Assembly (NCBI RefSeq): GCF_034092395.1
Contig: NZ_CP139301.1
Location: 310,001-374,000, forward strand
Direction of reading: 5' to 3'
DNA length: 64,000 nt
Source: Prochlorococcus sp. MIT 1307
Lineage (GTDB): Bacteria > Cyanobacteriota > Cyanobacteriia > PCC-6307 > Cyanobiaceae
The notes beneath the pieces were generated by a model. The model saw nothing but the letters and a program-made list of their open reading frames with translations, did no database searches and had not been told where the DNA came from. How positions within the stretch are numbered: position 1 is the stretch's first letter; each line of letters opens with the position of its first letter. Shown piece by piece: positions 19,299-27,275 of the stretch. Position numbers and translations under genes: made by a program.

Positions 19299-19903
19299 TT
19301 ATTTGGAGCTGACCAACGCTTTAAAGGAGCTAGGTCTTCTCCTAGCAAATCAAATATCCTAATAACAATAAAATCAATCATTTCTTCTAAGTTTTTTGGA
19401 CTTGTATACCAGGCCGGGACAGGGGGGCAAATAATAGCCCCGGCTTCTGAGACATTTGTCATATTTTTAAGGTGAATTAAGCTCAAAGGTGATTCCCTTG
19501 GTACAAGTATTAATGGCCGTCTTTCCTTAAGATGAACATCAGCGGTTCTTTCAATAAGATTGTTAGAAAATCCAGCAGCTATTCTTCCTAAGGTACCCAT
19601 TGAACAGGGAATTACAATCATTCCTAAAGTTTTAAAGCTGCCGCTTGCTATATTTGCAGAGTGATCACTCCATCTATAACAATTTAGATTTTTTGCATTA
19701 ATTTTTAGGCGTTCCTCCCAAAAATTTCTTTGAGTTATTGGTTCAAGAGGTACTTTTAAATTATTTTCAGATAAAAAGACTTCGTAGGCTCCTTTGCTCA
19801 GTATTAAATTTATACTAAAGCCTTTTTTTAATAGCAATTGTAGGGCTCTTTCTGCTAAAGGCATCGCAGATGCGCCTGTCACTGCTACTACTAGGGGTTT
19901 CAT
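19295..19903 (-). CDS. ubiX: Flavin prenyltransferase UbiX
   Basis: 202 residues. UbiX adds a dimethylallyl group to FMN to make the prenylated cofactor of UbiD decarboxylases used in quinone synthesis. Motifs: VVAVTGASAMPLAERAL, VIPCSMGTLGRIAAGFSNNL and ERRPLILVPRESPLSLIHL, all flavin/prenyl-phosphate-binding signatures. Length is normal. It follows the RNase R-like gene by 2 bp and overlaps the next gene by 4 bp. Confidence 0.93.
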   Translation of the reverse strand: MKPLVVAVTGASAMPLAERALQLLLKKGFSINLILSKGAYEVFLSENNLKVPLEPITQRNFWEERLKINAKNLNCYRWSDHSANIASGSFKTLGMIVIPCSMGTLGRIAAGFSNNLIERTADVHLKERRPLILVPRESPLSLIHLKNMTNVSEAGAIICPPVPAWYTSPKNLEEMIDFIVIRIFDLLGEDLAPLKRWSAPNK

Positions 19904-19905
19904 CT

Positions 19906-22254
19906 CTAATCCTCAATAATAGTTTCGCTGATCGATTTATCATCTGAAATTATTGAATTAGGCTCAAGATTGTTATCTGGATCTTCTCCTTCTGTTTCGT
20001 AGGCCTCCAGATCTATTTGATTTCTTAAAATATCTATCTTTATAACCTTAACATTAAGTACATCTCCTAGTTGATATATTTTTTTACTTTTTCGACCTAC
20101 TAAGCGACTTTGACGAGATCTATATTCATACCAATCATCGTTCAGAGAACTTACATGAACAAGGCCTTCAGCCATTGTTGGTTTTATTTCTGCAAAAAAT
20201 CCGTAGCTTTGAACACCACTAATCACAGCTTCTTTCATCTCACCTATAAAGGGTTCAGCTGATCTAGCCTGAGACATGGAAATAAGTCCATTTCGTAGAG
20301 TTTTTGCCTTTTTATGTTGAATATTTAAATAATTAATAATCTTTTCTGAGGTAATATTATTGTGCAATGAAACTAATGTTTCGTTTAATATTGGCCAGTT
20401 AATTTCATTTTGACAATTTTTCCTACCTAGTTTTACTGAAGTTTTTATTCTATTTGTTGGGCGTGCTTTACCTTCCTTTAATAAATTAATTAATATATGT
20501 TGATTAATAATATCATAGTAATGCAGACCAGGGCAACATATTGGTGCTTGAATGTCTCTCGTAATTAAGGGATTGTTACTTTTACCATCAGGTACAATTG
20601 AATCAGTTATATCCTTAAATGTTGGATTAAATGCCACTAATACTGGCATAGGTAAGGCATGGGACAATAACTTATCTAGAACTCTTCTTGATTTATTATT
20701 TACAAATGCTTTAGAGAGTTCAGAGGCTGATGGAATTCCCTCTTCGTCTAGCTCAAGTTTTAAATCCAATGCAATTGCTGATTTTGCTACATCAGTTAAT
20801 GTCCCTGTATCTACATTGTCTGACTGAATTGTAATTCCAGGTAATTTTAAAGCAACAATATGGTTATACCAAGCTCTATTGGCTGCTCTGAGTATAGGGG
20901 CTAAGACAGATTGAGGGTCACATTCATTAAATGGTAATTTCCACTGTTCAATTTCTGACTCAGGATTTTGGTTAGATAATTCCTCTAGATTCCCAATTTC
21001 TGGAGAAGGCAAATCTAATTCTATAAGTCCACGATTCTTTTCATCATTTAAAATTAACTTGGCACAAAAAATAGTTGTTTGAAGTTGTACTAAATGATCT
21101 TTAATTGATTTTAATGCTACTGGAGTAGCTCTAGATTTAGGTTTTCTAGATTGTAAACTTTCTAAATGAAGTTTATTTATAATTGCTACTGGCCTTATTT
21201 CACTAAGGTAAAATTCCCAATCATTTATTTCTCCTTGAGCTGTGATATCTAATTCTATTGTTATTGCTTTATTATTGATCCCTGGTTCAAATTTACAAGC
21301 CTTTGTTAAATTTTTGCTTAATAATGGATTCCATATCTCTCCAAGGCAATGTGCCTCTGACCTTGTAAATAGCCAATGATCAAGATTATTACCTAAGCTA
21401 ACTCTTTCTGCTATTGAAGGAATATGTACCCATAATTTAACTCCTCCTGCATTGGGTTCTACATATAAAGCGGGTAGCGGTGGAGAATCATTTCCACCCC
21501 AACTCCTAAGTAATAATGAAGGTTGTGATGTTAAATCTCTTCTATTCTTATCGGTAGGATTTTTGATAGTACTCCTAGGGGACAATGTCTCATTTTGTAA
21601 TCCATTCTTTGTAAGCAGGATATCAATGTCGCCCTTAGAACCACCATCTAATGGAAGTGGCCTTACAACATGTCCGACTGGATCGTATTGAGCAATAGGA
21701 TATTTATCTATTTCAACTTCAACTAGATTTTCCTTATTACTTTCTTCATAAAAAGTTATATCAGACTCCTTTAATTGAATAGTTGATAATATTCTATCAT
21801 CAAGAGGTGTTGCAATTAAATTACCTTCTTCTAATTCAAGAATAGAAAGTAAATTTGATGTAGACCTTTCTAAAATGCAATGAACTATACCTTCTGGAGA
21901 TCTTCTTCTTACAGCTTCTCTAGAAATAGTAACTAAAACTCTATCTCCGTTCCACGCTTGATTTAGAAATTGATCTCTTATATAAATGTCTTCTCCAGCT
22001 CCATCTTCCCTCACCGCGAAACAATATCCCTTACTACTACACCGCAGGCGGGCCTCCAAAAATGAACTGTTAGCTACTCTTAAGAGTCCTTCATCTGACT
22101 TTTGGATAATACCAAGCTTAGTAAAGGCTTGAACGGCTATCTCTAACTTTTGCCGATCATTCTTTTTTGATAATTTTAAAATTTTCTCAATTTTCTTCTG
22201 CTCCTGTGCTTTCTCTACACTTAGTTGTTCCAGAAGTTTTGCTGACGAGAACAT
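19906..22254 (-). CDS. RNase II/R-like protein with degenerate RNB catalytic site
   Basis: 782 residues with the architecture of RNase R: an N-terminal helical/cold-shock region (RCSSKGYCFAVREDGAGEDIYI), RNB domain, and a C-terminal S1 domain near residues 655-750 (GVQSYGFFAEIKPTMAEGLVHVSS). The RNB segment KLWVHIPSIAERVSLGNNLD aligns by eye with RNase R, but the Asp cluster that should precede it (D-x-x-D-x-DD) is replaced by SWGGNDSPPLPALYVEP. The TSPIRRYPD-like motif is replaced by CCPGLHYYDI. The protein therefore probably binds RNA without exoribonuclease activity. An intact RNB enzyme is encoded at 38022. Translationally close to ubiX. Confidence 0.8.
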   Translation of the reverse strand: MFSSAKLLEQLSVEKAQEQKKIEKILKLSKKNDRQKLEIAVQAFTKLGIIQKSDEGLLRVANSSFLEARLRCSSKGYCFAVREDGAGEDIYIRDQFLNQAWNGDRVLVTISREAVRRRSPEGIVHCILERSTSNLLSILELEEGNLIATPLDDRILSTIQLKESDITFYEESNKENLVEVEIDKYPIAQYDPVGHVVRPLPLDGGSKGDIDILLTKNGLQNETLSPRSTIKNPTDKNRRDLTSQPSLLLRSWGGNDSPPLPALYVEPNAGGVKLWVHIPSIAERVSLGNNLDHWLFTRSEAHCLGEIWNPLLSKNLTKACKFEPGINNKAITIELDITAQGEINDWEFYLSEIRPVAIINKLHLESLQSRKPKSRATPVALKSIKDHLVQLQTTIFCAKLILNDEKNRGLIELDLPSPEIGNLEELSNQNPESEIEQWKLPFNECDPQSVLAPILRAANRAWYNHIVALKLPGITIQSDNVDTGTLTDVAKSAIALDLKLELDEEGIPSASELSKAFVNNKSRRVLDKLLSHALPMPVLVAFNPTFKDITDSIVPDGKSNNPLITRDIQAPICCPGLHYYDIINQHILINLLKEGKARPTNRIKTSVKLGRKNCQNEINWPILNETLVSLHNNITSEKIINYLNIQHKKAKTLRNGLISMSQARSAEPFIGEMKEAVISGVQSYGFFAEIKPTMAEGLVHVSSLNDDWYEYRSRQSRLVGRKSKKIYQLGDVLNVKVIKIDILRNQIDLEAYETEGEDPDNNLEPNSIISDDKSISETIIED

Positions 22255-22376
22255 AATAAGAAGATTAGAAGTGGGCTAATAATTAGGAATTTAATTAGTA
22301 AGTTGTTCTATTAGGAAGTCTGCAGTGGTAGGGATCCTTTACTCTCACCGTTGAAAAAATATTTCTCTGGTGGTAT

Positions 22377-22667
22377 TTAAAGATGATCCTCGGTTTTTTT
22401 TGTAAGGGGCCAGAGCAACTTGGCACCTATTAGTAGGAATCCTAAAGCGGCAAGTGTTTTTAAAATATCACTTGGAATCATTGCTGCAATAGAACTTCCA
22501 GCTACTACACCAAAGAAGCTAGCAAGAACAAGTGCGCATGATGAGCCTAAAAGGACTGCTAGAGGCCTATTAGAGGAACCACTGATGGCAACAGTTGCTA
22601 ATTGAGTTTTATCTCCTAGTTCAGCCAAGAAGACAGTTGTGAAAGTCGTTAGGAAAAGAGTAAACAT
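22377..22667 (-). CDS. Half-size UPF0016 (GDT1-type) membrane transporter
   Basis: 96 residues with three hydrophobic helices, i.e. one half of a typical six-helix UPF0016 protein. The family motif E-x-G-D-K-T appears as FLAELGDKTQLATVAISG. Known members in cyanobacteria (Mnx) and eukaryotes (GDT1) move Mn2+ or Ca2+. It abuts a second half-size gene at 22668, so the two products may pair as a heterodimer. The C-terminus (WPLTKKTEDHL) is basic/polar. Confidence 0.85.
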   Translation of the reverse strand: MFTLFLTTFTTVFLAELGDKTQLATVAISGSSNRPLAVLLGSSCALVLASFFGVVAGSSIAAMIPSDILKTLAALGFLLIGAKLLWPLTKKTEDHL

Positions 22668-23054
22668 TTAGGAATAACGAAGGTTTTGATATATAGACAC
22701 AATGGACTGAGAAGAAATTAATAGGCCAATACCAACCATTAACAAACCAGCAATATAGTTAAATCGTTCAGCAGGCATAACTCTTGATAACCATCTACCT
22801 AGTAGAACACCAACTACGCTAGAGCATATCAATGCCAAGGCTGCTCCAATAAATACTATTAATGGCTTACCTGACTGAGCCGTTAATAATAATGTAGCTA
22901 TCTGCGTTTTGTCACCTAATTCCGCCAAGAAAACAGTAGTAAATGTTGTTATAAAGACACGTGTAAACCCTTTTTGTTCATTGGTTTTTGGTTCTTGTAT
23001 CAATTTCTTATTCATTGTAAAGTACCTCTTATTTTTTTCTAATTTCTGTTTCAA
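22668..23054 (-). CDS. Half-size UPF0016 (GDT1-type) membrane transporter
   Basis: 128 residues; the core FLAELGDKTQIATLLLTAQSGK carries the ExGDKT metal motif, with three membrane helices as in its neighbour. The N-terminal 30 residues are charged; an internal ATG (MNKKLIQEP) near 23015 is an equally plausible start and would remove the 26-bp overlap with the upstream YkgJ-type gene. The stop codon is immediately followed by the start of the second UPF0016 gene, indicating coupled expression. Confidence 0.85.
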   Translation of the reverse strand: MKQKLEKNKRYFTMNKKLIQEPKTNEQKGFTRVFITTFTTVFLAELGDKTQIATLLLTAQSGKPLIVFIGAALALICSSVVGVLLGRWLSRVMPAERFNYIAGLLMVGIGLLISSQSIVSIYQNLRYS

Positions 23055-23391
23055 ATCTTTTTAAAACGGCACTATCTTTGCCATATATATGATTAATTTG
23101 ATCTCGACAGCAATTAATTGCGAATAATTCGACTTGATTTTGCTCTATATTAAAAATATTAGAAATATTAGATACTCTGCAAAAGTCGGGCCTTTCATCA
23201 TAAATATTACAGTTGCATGAATCCACATTATAGTTGACACACCATCCATTTTTATCTACAAGAGAAAAATATTTTTTTGTTTGCTCTTGATCAAGAAATC
23301 TAAGTGCTTCTAGCCTTTCCTCCGGTGACAATCGACAACAAGCACCGCAATTGTTGATGCATTTCCAGTGGAGCATGGATGTTCGGATCAT
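23029..23391 (-). CDS. YkgJ-family cysteine-cluster protein
   Basis: 120 residues with about ten cysteines, starting WKCINNCGACCRL and continuing NYNVDSCNCNIYDERPDFCRV. The CxxxCGxCC and CxCxIYxxRPxFCR arrangement is that of the YkgJ/UPF0153 family, thought to bind zinc or an iron-sulfur cluster. Function unknown. Its 3' end overlaps the annotated start of the UPF0016 pair, suggesting one transcript for metal-related proteins. A 21-bp dyad (23397-23417) lies directly before its start. Confidence 0.85.
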   Translation of the reverse strand: MIRTSMLHWKCINNCGACCRLSPEERLEALRFLDQEQTKKYFSLVDKNGWCVNYNVDSCNCNIYDERPDFCRVSNISNIFNIEQNQVELFAINCCRDQINHIYGKDSAVLKRFETEIRKK

Positions 23392-23396
23392 TTAAA

Positions 23397-23417
23397 GCTG
23401 TGACAACGCGTCACAGC
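23397..23417. promoter_or_regulatory. 21-bp perfect dyad, candidate operator
   Basis: GCTGTGAC and GTCACAGC are exact inverted repeats around AACGC. The core TGTGA-N7-TCACA resembles a CRP-family site (usual spacing N6). It lies 6 bp upstream of the YkgJ-type start and 98 bp before the psb30-like start, in a divergent promoter region. A hairpin in the YkgJ 5' leader is the alternative. Confidence 0.45.
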
Positions 23418-23514
23418 GTTGGCTTAAGAATGGACTTTAGGACGGTCTTTCTCTTATTGTGTAATACAGGTAATCAAACCTAATTCGATTCTACGTCGTC
23501 TCAAACACACAAAC

Positions 23515-23592
23515 ATGGGCAACCTCATACCACTTGCAGCTGTCGTCCTTGCAGGACCAGCAATAATCGCTCTCATCTTCTATAGAAGGTAA
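23515..23592 (+). CDS. psb30: 25-residue single-span peptide, probably photosystem II Psb30 (Ycf12)
   Basis: The open frame encodes MGNLIPLAAVVLAGPAII followed by ALIFYRR and a stop. It is one hydrophobic helix with a basic C-terminal end, and the VVLAGPxII core resembles Psb30/Ycf12, a peripheral subunit of the photosystem II core. It is shorter than the usual 33 or so residues and lacks the GNL-like tail, so identity is tentative. A TAATAC hexamer preceded by TG (23459-23467) about 48 bp upstream could be an extended -10. The gap after it to 23749 holds no other gene I can support. Confidence 0.55.
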   Translation: MGNLIPLAAVVLAGPAIIALIFYRR

Positions 23593-23749
23593 GCTGATTT
23601 AAACTCTTTTAATTGAAGGACGACCCATGCCTAGAGGATGGAATTATAGTCATGGGATTTTTTAATATAATTTAATTAGGGGTAATTTAAACCCTTTTCG
23701 AGAACTTATAATAATTAAATAATACAATTATCTAGTTATATAACAATGA

Positions 23750-25654
23750 TTAACTAACTATTCCTAGAGCTACCTTTGCTTCTTCAATTAAGGACTTAAC
23801 ATACGAGTTGCCTATTAAATCCTTATTAGTAATCAAATCATATGGCGAATTTAACAAAAAAACAAGTTCTTCATTTGTCTCATTAGATAAAACGACTTCC
23901 TTATTGTGTCTTATAAAGCATTTATAGATTCGATCCTTTCGTTTAATAGAAATAATTTCATTGAATTCTCTAATAGATCGAATCTCTAGTTGAAAAGATT
24001 TCTTACCCTGCCATTCGTTAATAGAAATATGATATGCAATATCAATATACTGAGGCAATTTGATATTCTTTGGAGCTCGCCAATAAATAGATTCTAGTTG
24101 AAATTTATCCTGTGATATTAGAAGCTTAAGATGACCTCCTCGTAACTCTTGAAAATTAATAACTTCACATTTTCTCGACCAGAATAAAGGTTTAGTATGA
24201 CCAACGCCGAATGGCTCTAGTTTTTTTATATGTTCCCACAACTCGATATTTATATCTGAAAGTTTTATATTTGCATCAGGTGTACAACTGAGAAACTTAC
24301 CTGTGCTTTTATACCATTTATCTGCAATAATATTAAATTGTTCATGCAACCTTGAAATATTTTCTGGTCTTACAGTAAAACCTCCAGCAGCTGGATGACC
24401 TCCAAAACTTTCGAGAAAGGATGAGGTTTCTTCTAGGGCATTACTTACATTAAAACCACGAGGGGCCCTAACAGAAGCTCTGAAATTTCCATCTTTATTT
24501 CTTGCAAGAAGAGCTGTAGGCCTATTATATTTTTCAACAAGACGTGAGGCTACTATTCCTACTATTCCTTGATGCCAATGTGATTGTGCAATTAAAATAA
24601 AAGGAGATAATGCCCCCTCTTCTGCTTCTATAAGTGCTGTAGCCTCTAACTCCACACCATTACTCAATTCTCTACGCTGTTTATTAATATCATCACATTT
24701 CTTTGCCATTTCCATAGCTTTTAAAACATCATCCTCAAGAAAAAGATCTAGAATAAGTTCAGGATCTCCAATACGACCAACAGCATTAATTCTAGGTGCT
24801 ATTTGAAAACTGATGGTCTCAGATTCAATAACATGATTTTTAATTCCACATAACTTATAAAGAGCTTTTAAACCTAGACAATTAGTTCTATGTATATTTT
24901 TTAGTCCGTGTTTTAAAATATATCTATTGGAGCCTGTTAAAGGAGCCATATCAGCGATTGTACCAATACAAAAAAGATCGATTAGATCATCCTGAATAGA
25001 TGATTCAATAAGAGAGTTATCTATACTAGAGGCCAATATATATGCTAAACCAACTCCTGCTAAATTCTTATAAGGCGAATCTAATGGTGTTGTACTAGGA
25101 TGGATTAAAGCTAGTACAGAAGGTACGCCATTTGTTATTTGATGATGATCAGTAAGTATAATATCTATATTTAAGTCATTTGCTAGATGAATAGCTTCAA
25201 AGGCATTTACACCATTATCTACGGTAATAATTAAGGTAATTCCTTTAGAGTGTAATTCCTCTATCATTCTAATATTAAGGCCATATCCATCATCTATACG
25301 GCTAGGTATGGCAGCTATAGCTTGGCAATGAGTTTTAAGAAATACTTTTAATAGTAAGGCTGTGCTAGTCATACCATCTGCATCATAATCTCCACAAATG
25401 GCTATTTTCTCCTTATTTTTTATAGCTGACTCAATTCTTTCCTTTGCCAAATAAAGTTCTGGATATTGATCCATGGGATTTGGTAAAGGATGCGGATTTA
25501 AAATATCTTGTACTTTGCTAATATCATCAAACCCACGTCTGACTAGAATTGCTTTTAAAAATTCTGGAAGGTCTAATTCTGAAAAAACACCTTCAGGCAA
25601 TGGTCTGGGAAGTGTCCAGGCTTGGTATCCTATATTTGAAAATGAACAAGCCAT
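23750..25654 (-). CDS. recJ: Single-strand-specific exonuclease RecJ
   Basis: About 634 residues from ATG 25654 (MACSFSNIGYQAWTLPRPLP); an upstream ATG at 25693 would add 13 unconserved residues. RecJ degrades 5' ssDNA ends in recombination and mismatch repair. DHH motifs: CGDYDADGMTSTALLLK near residue 85, ITVDNGVNA, ILTDHHQI. DHHA1 signature: SFGGHPAAGGFTV. The C-terminal OB-fold is present. It is divergent from the HAD gene, with about 55 bp between starts. Confidence 0.95.
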   Translation of the reverse strand: MACSFSNIGYQAWTLPRPLPEGVFSELDLPEFLKAILVRRGFDDISKVQDILNPHPLPNPMDQYPELYLAKERIESAIKNKEKIAICGDYDADGMTSTALLLKVFLKTHCQAIAAIPSRIDDGYGLNIRMIEELHSKGITLIITVDNGVNAFEAIHLANDLNIDIILTDHHQITNGVPSVLALIHPSTTPLDSPYKNLAGVGLAYILASSIDNSLIESSIQDDLIDLFCIGTIADMAPLTGSNRYILKHGLKNIHRTNCLGLKALYKLCGIKNHVIESETISFQIAPRINAVGRIGDPELILDLFLEDDVLKAMEMAKKCDDINKQRRELSNGVELEATALIEAEEGALSPFILIAQSHWHQGIVGIVASRLVEKYNRPTALLARNKDGNFRASVRAPRGFNVSNALEETSSFLESFGGHPAAGGFTVRPENISRLHEQFNIIADKWYKSTGKFLSCTPDANIKLSDINIELWEHIKKLEPFGVGHTKPLFWSRKCEVINFQELRGGHLKLLISQDKFQLESIYWRAPKNIKLPQYIDIAYHISINEWQGKKSFQLEIRSIREFNEIISIKRKDRIYKCFIRHNKEVVLSNETNEELVFLLNSPYDLITNKDLIGNSYVKSLIEEAKVALGIVS

Positions 25655-25709
25655 ACTGTTCTTATATGTTTTAACAATAGTGCATCTTTTCATTATAAAT
25701 TAAATCCTT

Positions 25710-26453
25710 ATGAGAAAACTTAAAACAATTTTCTGGGATGTAGATGGTACTTTGGCTGATACAGAAATGCAAGGGCATAGGATTGCATTTAATCAAGCCT
25801 TTGAAAAACTAAAACTAAATTGGCACTGGGATGTTCCAACTTACAAAAGATTACTACAAATTCAGGGTGGTAAAAGTAGGTTAAAATATTATAGTAAATT
25901 AAAAGGTATAAGATTAGATGACGACATAATTAAACTTCTACATAATATAAAACAGTCATATTATGAGCAAGCTATAAATACTGGCAAAGTTCCCCTAAGG
26001 ATAGGAGTTAAAAATTTAGTAGAAGAGCTTCAAAGACTGGAAGTCAATCAATGGATAGTTACAACTAGCGGTAAGAGGGCTGTACAAGCTCTTATAAGAG
26101 TTTCATTTGAAAACAATAGCCCGTTTGATGGGCTAACAACAAACGAAGATGTCTTAAACCACAAGCCGCATCCAGATGCCTATATAAAAGCTATAAATGA
26201 TAGTGGAGCTAAAGCAGAAAATTGTATTGCTATAGAAGATTCTGTACAGGGTCTCATGTCAGCAAATCAAGCGTCATTGCCCTGTGTTCTTACATTATCT
26301 CCATGGAACCAGCTGTTCACATCTAAAATGAAAAAAGCAGTTGCTGTTTTAAACCATCTAGGAGATCCGAAAATAAATTGTACAGTTTTTCATGGCCCAT
26401 GTTGCATTAATCAAAGAGTTACACCAGAATATATTGAAAATTTAATTTCTTAG
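25710..26453 (+). CDS. HAD-superfamily phosphatase, CbbY/Gph-like
   Basis: 247 residues. Motif I is FWDVDGTLADTE with the two catalytic Asp, motif II is VTTSGK (Ser/Thr), motif III Lys lies in NHKPHPDAY, and motif IV is AIEDSVQGLMSA. The helical cap lies between motifs I and II. The overall pattern resembles CbbY-type sugar phosphatases; cyanobacterial relatives may remove xylulose-1,5-bisphosphate, but the substrate cannot be fixed from sequence. It is followed 14 bp later by a DUF565 gene. Confidence 0.88.
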   Translation: MRKLKTIFWDVDGTLADTEMQGHRIAFNQAFEKLKLNWHWDVPTYKRLLQIQGGKSRLKYYSKLKGIRLDDDIIKLLHNIKQSYYEQAINTGKVPLRIGVKNLVEELQRLEVNQWIVTTSGKRAVQALIRVSFENNSPFDGLTTNEDVLNHKPHPDAYIKAINDSGAKAENCIAIEDSVQGLMSANQASLPCVLTLSPWNQLFTSKMKKAVAVLNHLGDPKINCTVFHGPCCINQRVTPEYIENLIS

Positions 26454-26467
26454 GTAGCGAATCAAAT

Positions 26468-26797
26468 TTGCAAAATACACGGTTTCAAAAATTTCTAAAC
26501 AAGATTGGCCTATTTATATCAACATCATTTATAGGCCCATGGAGAAGGCGATGTGTAGGTTTAATTAGCTTATTATTGGGATATTATTTAGGTAGTCATA
26601 TAACTGTATATTTTCTTGAGGAGTATGGACAAAGGCCACTAGTAGTTCTTATAATGATAATCTTAATAGAAGCATTGATAAGAGTAAGAAGTCGTATCAA
26701 GAGAACACCATGGCCAATATTTTGGCTTGCTTTAGATAATATAAGGGTTGGTACTATATATTCAGTAGTTTTAGAAGCATTTAAACTAGGTTCATAG
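26468..26797 (+). CDS. DUF565 (Ycf20-like) membrane protein
   Basis: 109 residues starting from TTG (26468) in the only reading that keeps the conserved N-terminus QNTRFQKFLNKI. Two hydrophobic spans follow: LISLLLGYYLGSHITVYF and LVVLIMIILIEALIRV. The family is conserved in cyanobacteria and plastids (Ycf20; linked in plants to non-photochemical quenching). Short Arg-rich loops and a C-terminal aromatic region (WPIFWLALDNIRVG) complete it. Confidence 0.75.
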   Translation: MQNTRFQKFLNKIGLFISTSFIGPWRRRCVGLISLLLGYYLGSHITVYFLEEYGQRPLVVLIMIILIEALIRVRSRIKRTPWPIFWLALDNIRVGTIYSVVLEAFKLGS

Positions 26798-26898
26798 TTT
26801 TAATATCTTAATTTTACTAAATCAATATTATCAAATATCAACATCAATATCTTATTAATCCTGATGTATGTTAATTAAGCCTCACTAGTTAAGTATTA

Positions 26899-26921
26899 TT
26901 GACTCTGAAGCTGGAAGTCAA
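26899..26921 (-). terminator. Hairpin just after rpmF
   Basis: TTGACT and AGTCAA are exact reverse complements around an 11-base loop, starting 6 bp past the rpmF stop. No long T tract follows, so it may be an RNA 3'-end structure rather than a strong terminator. Confidence 0.4.
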
Positions 26922-26926
26922 ATAAT

Positions 26927-27103
26927 TTAGTCATCATCTTCATCGCCTTCATCCATAGGGTATACGAAGCCTTGGGCTCGACCACTTAAGACAGACTTAC
27001 CAAGTGACAAAGCACGTTCTGCTGCTGTAGCTGCCTTTGCCTTCCATATGGCATGCCTTTGGTTACGTTTGCTTTTTGAGGTCTTCTTCTTAGGGACTGC
27101 CAT
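26927..27103 (-). CDS. rpmF: 50S ribosomal protein L32
   Basis: 58 residues: [20 protein letters not shown] at the start, then [18 protein letters not shown] and an acidic tail MDEGDEDDD. The [12 protein letters not shown] opening is diagnostic of bacterial/plastid L32. The zinc-binding cysteines of some L32 forms are absent, as is usual in cyanobacteria. It is divergent from ftsH. Confidence 0.95.
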   Translation of the reverse strand: MAVPKKKTSKSKRNQRHAIWKAKAATAAERALSLGKSVLSGRAQGFVYPMDEGDEDDD

Positions 27104-27275
27104 TCGAACAATGTTTATTCCTATCCATATTCCATGTTTGTCATGCCTTGCGTCAAATCGTTAGGCTTAGTACTAGATAACTCTTCTCAAAGCTTTGTAG
27201 AGTTAGCATCTTTACTTGAAAACGCTAACCAAAGCCAGTTAAAAGGTTTGTCTCTCGAAATTCGTAAACCATTCT

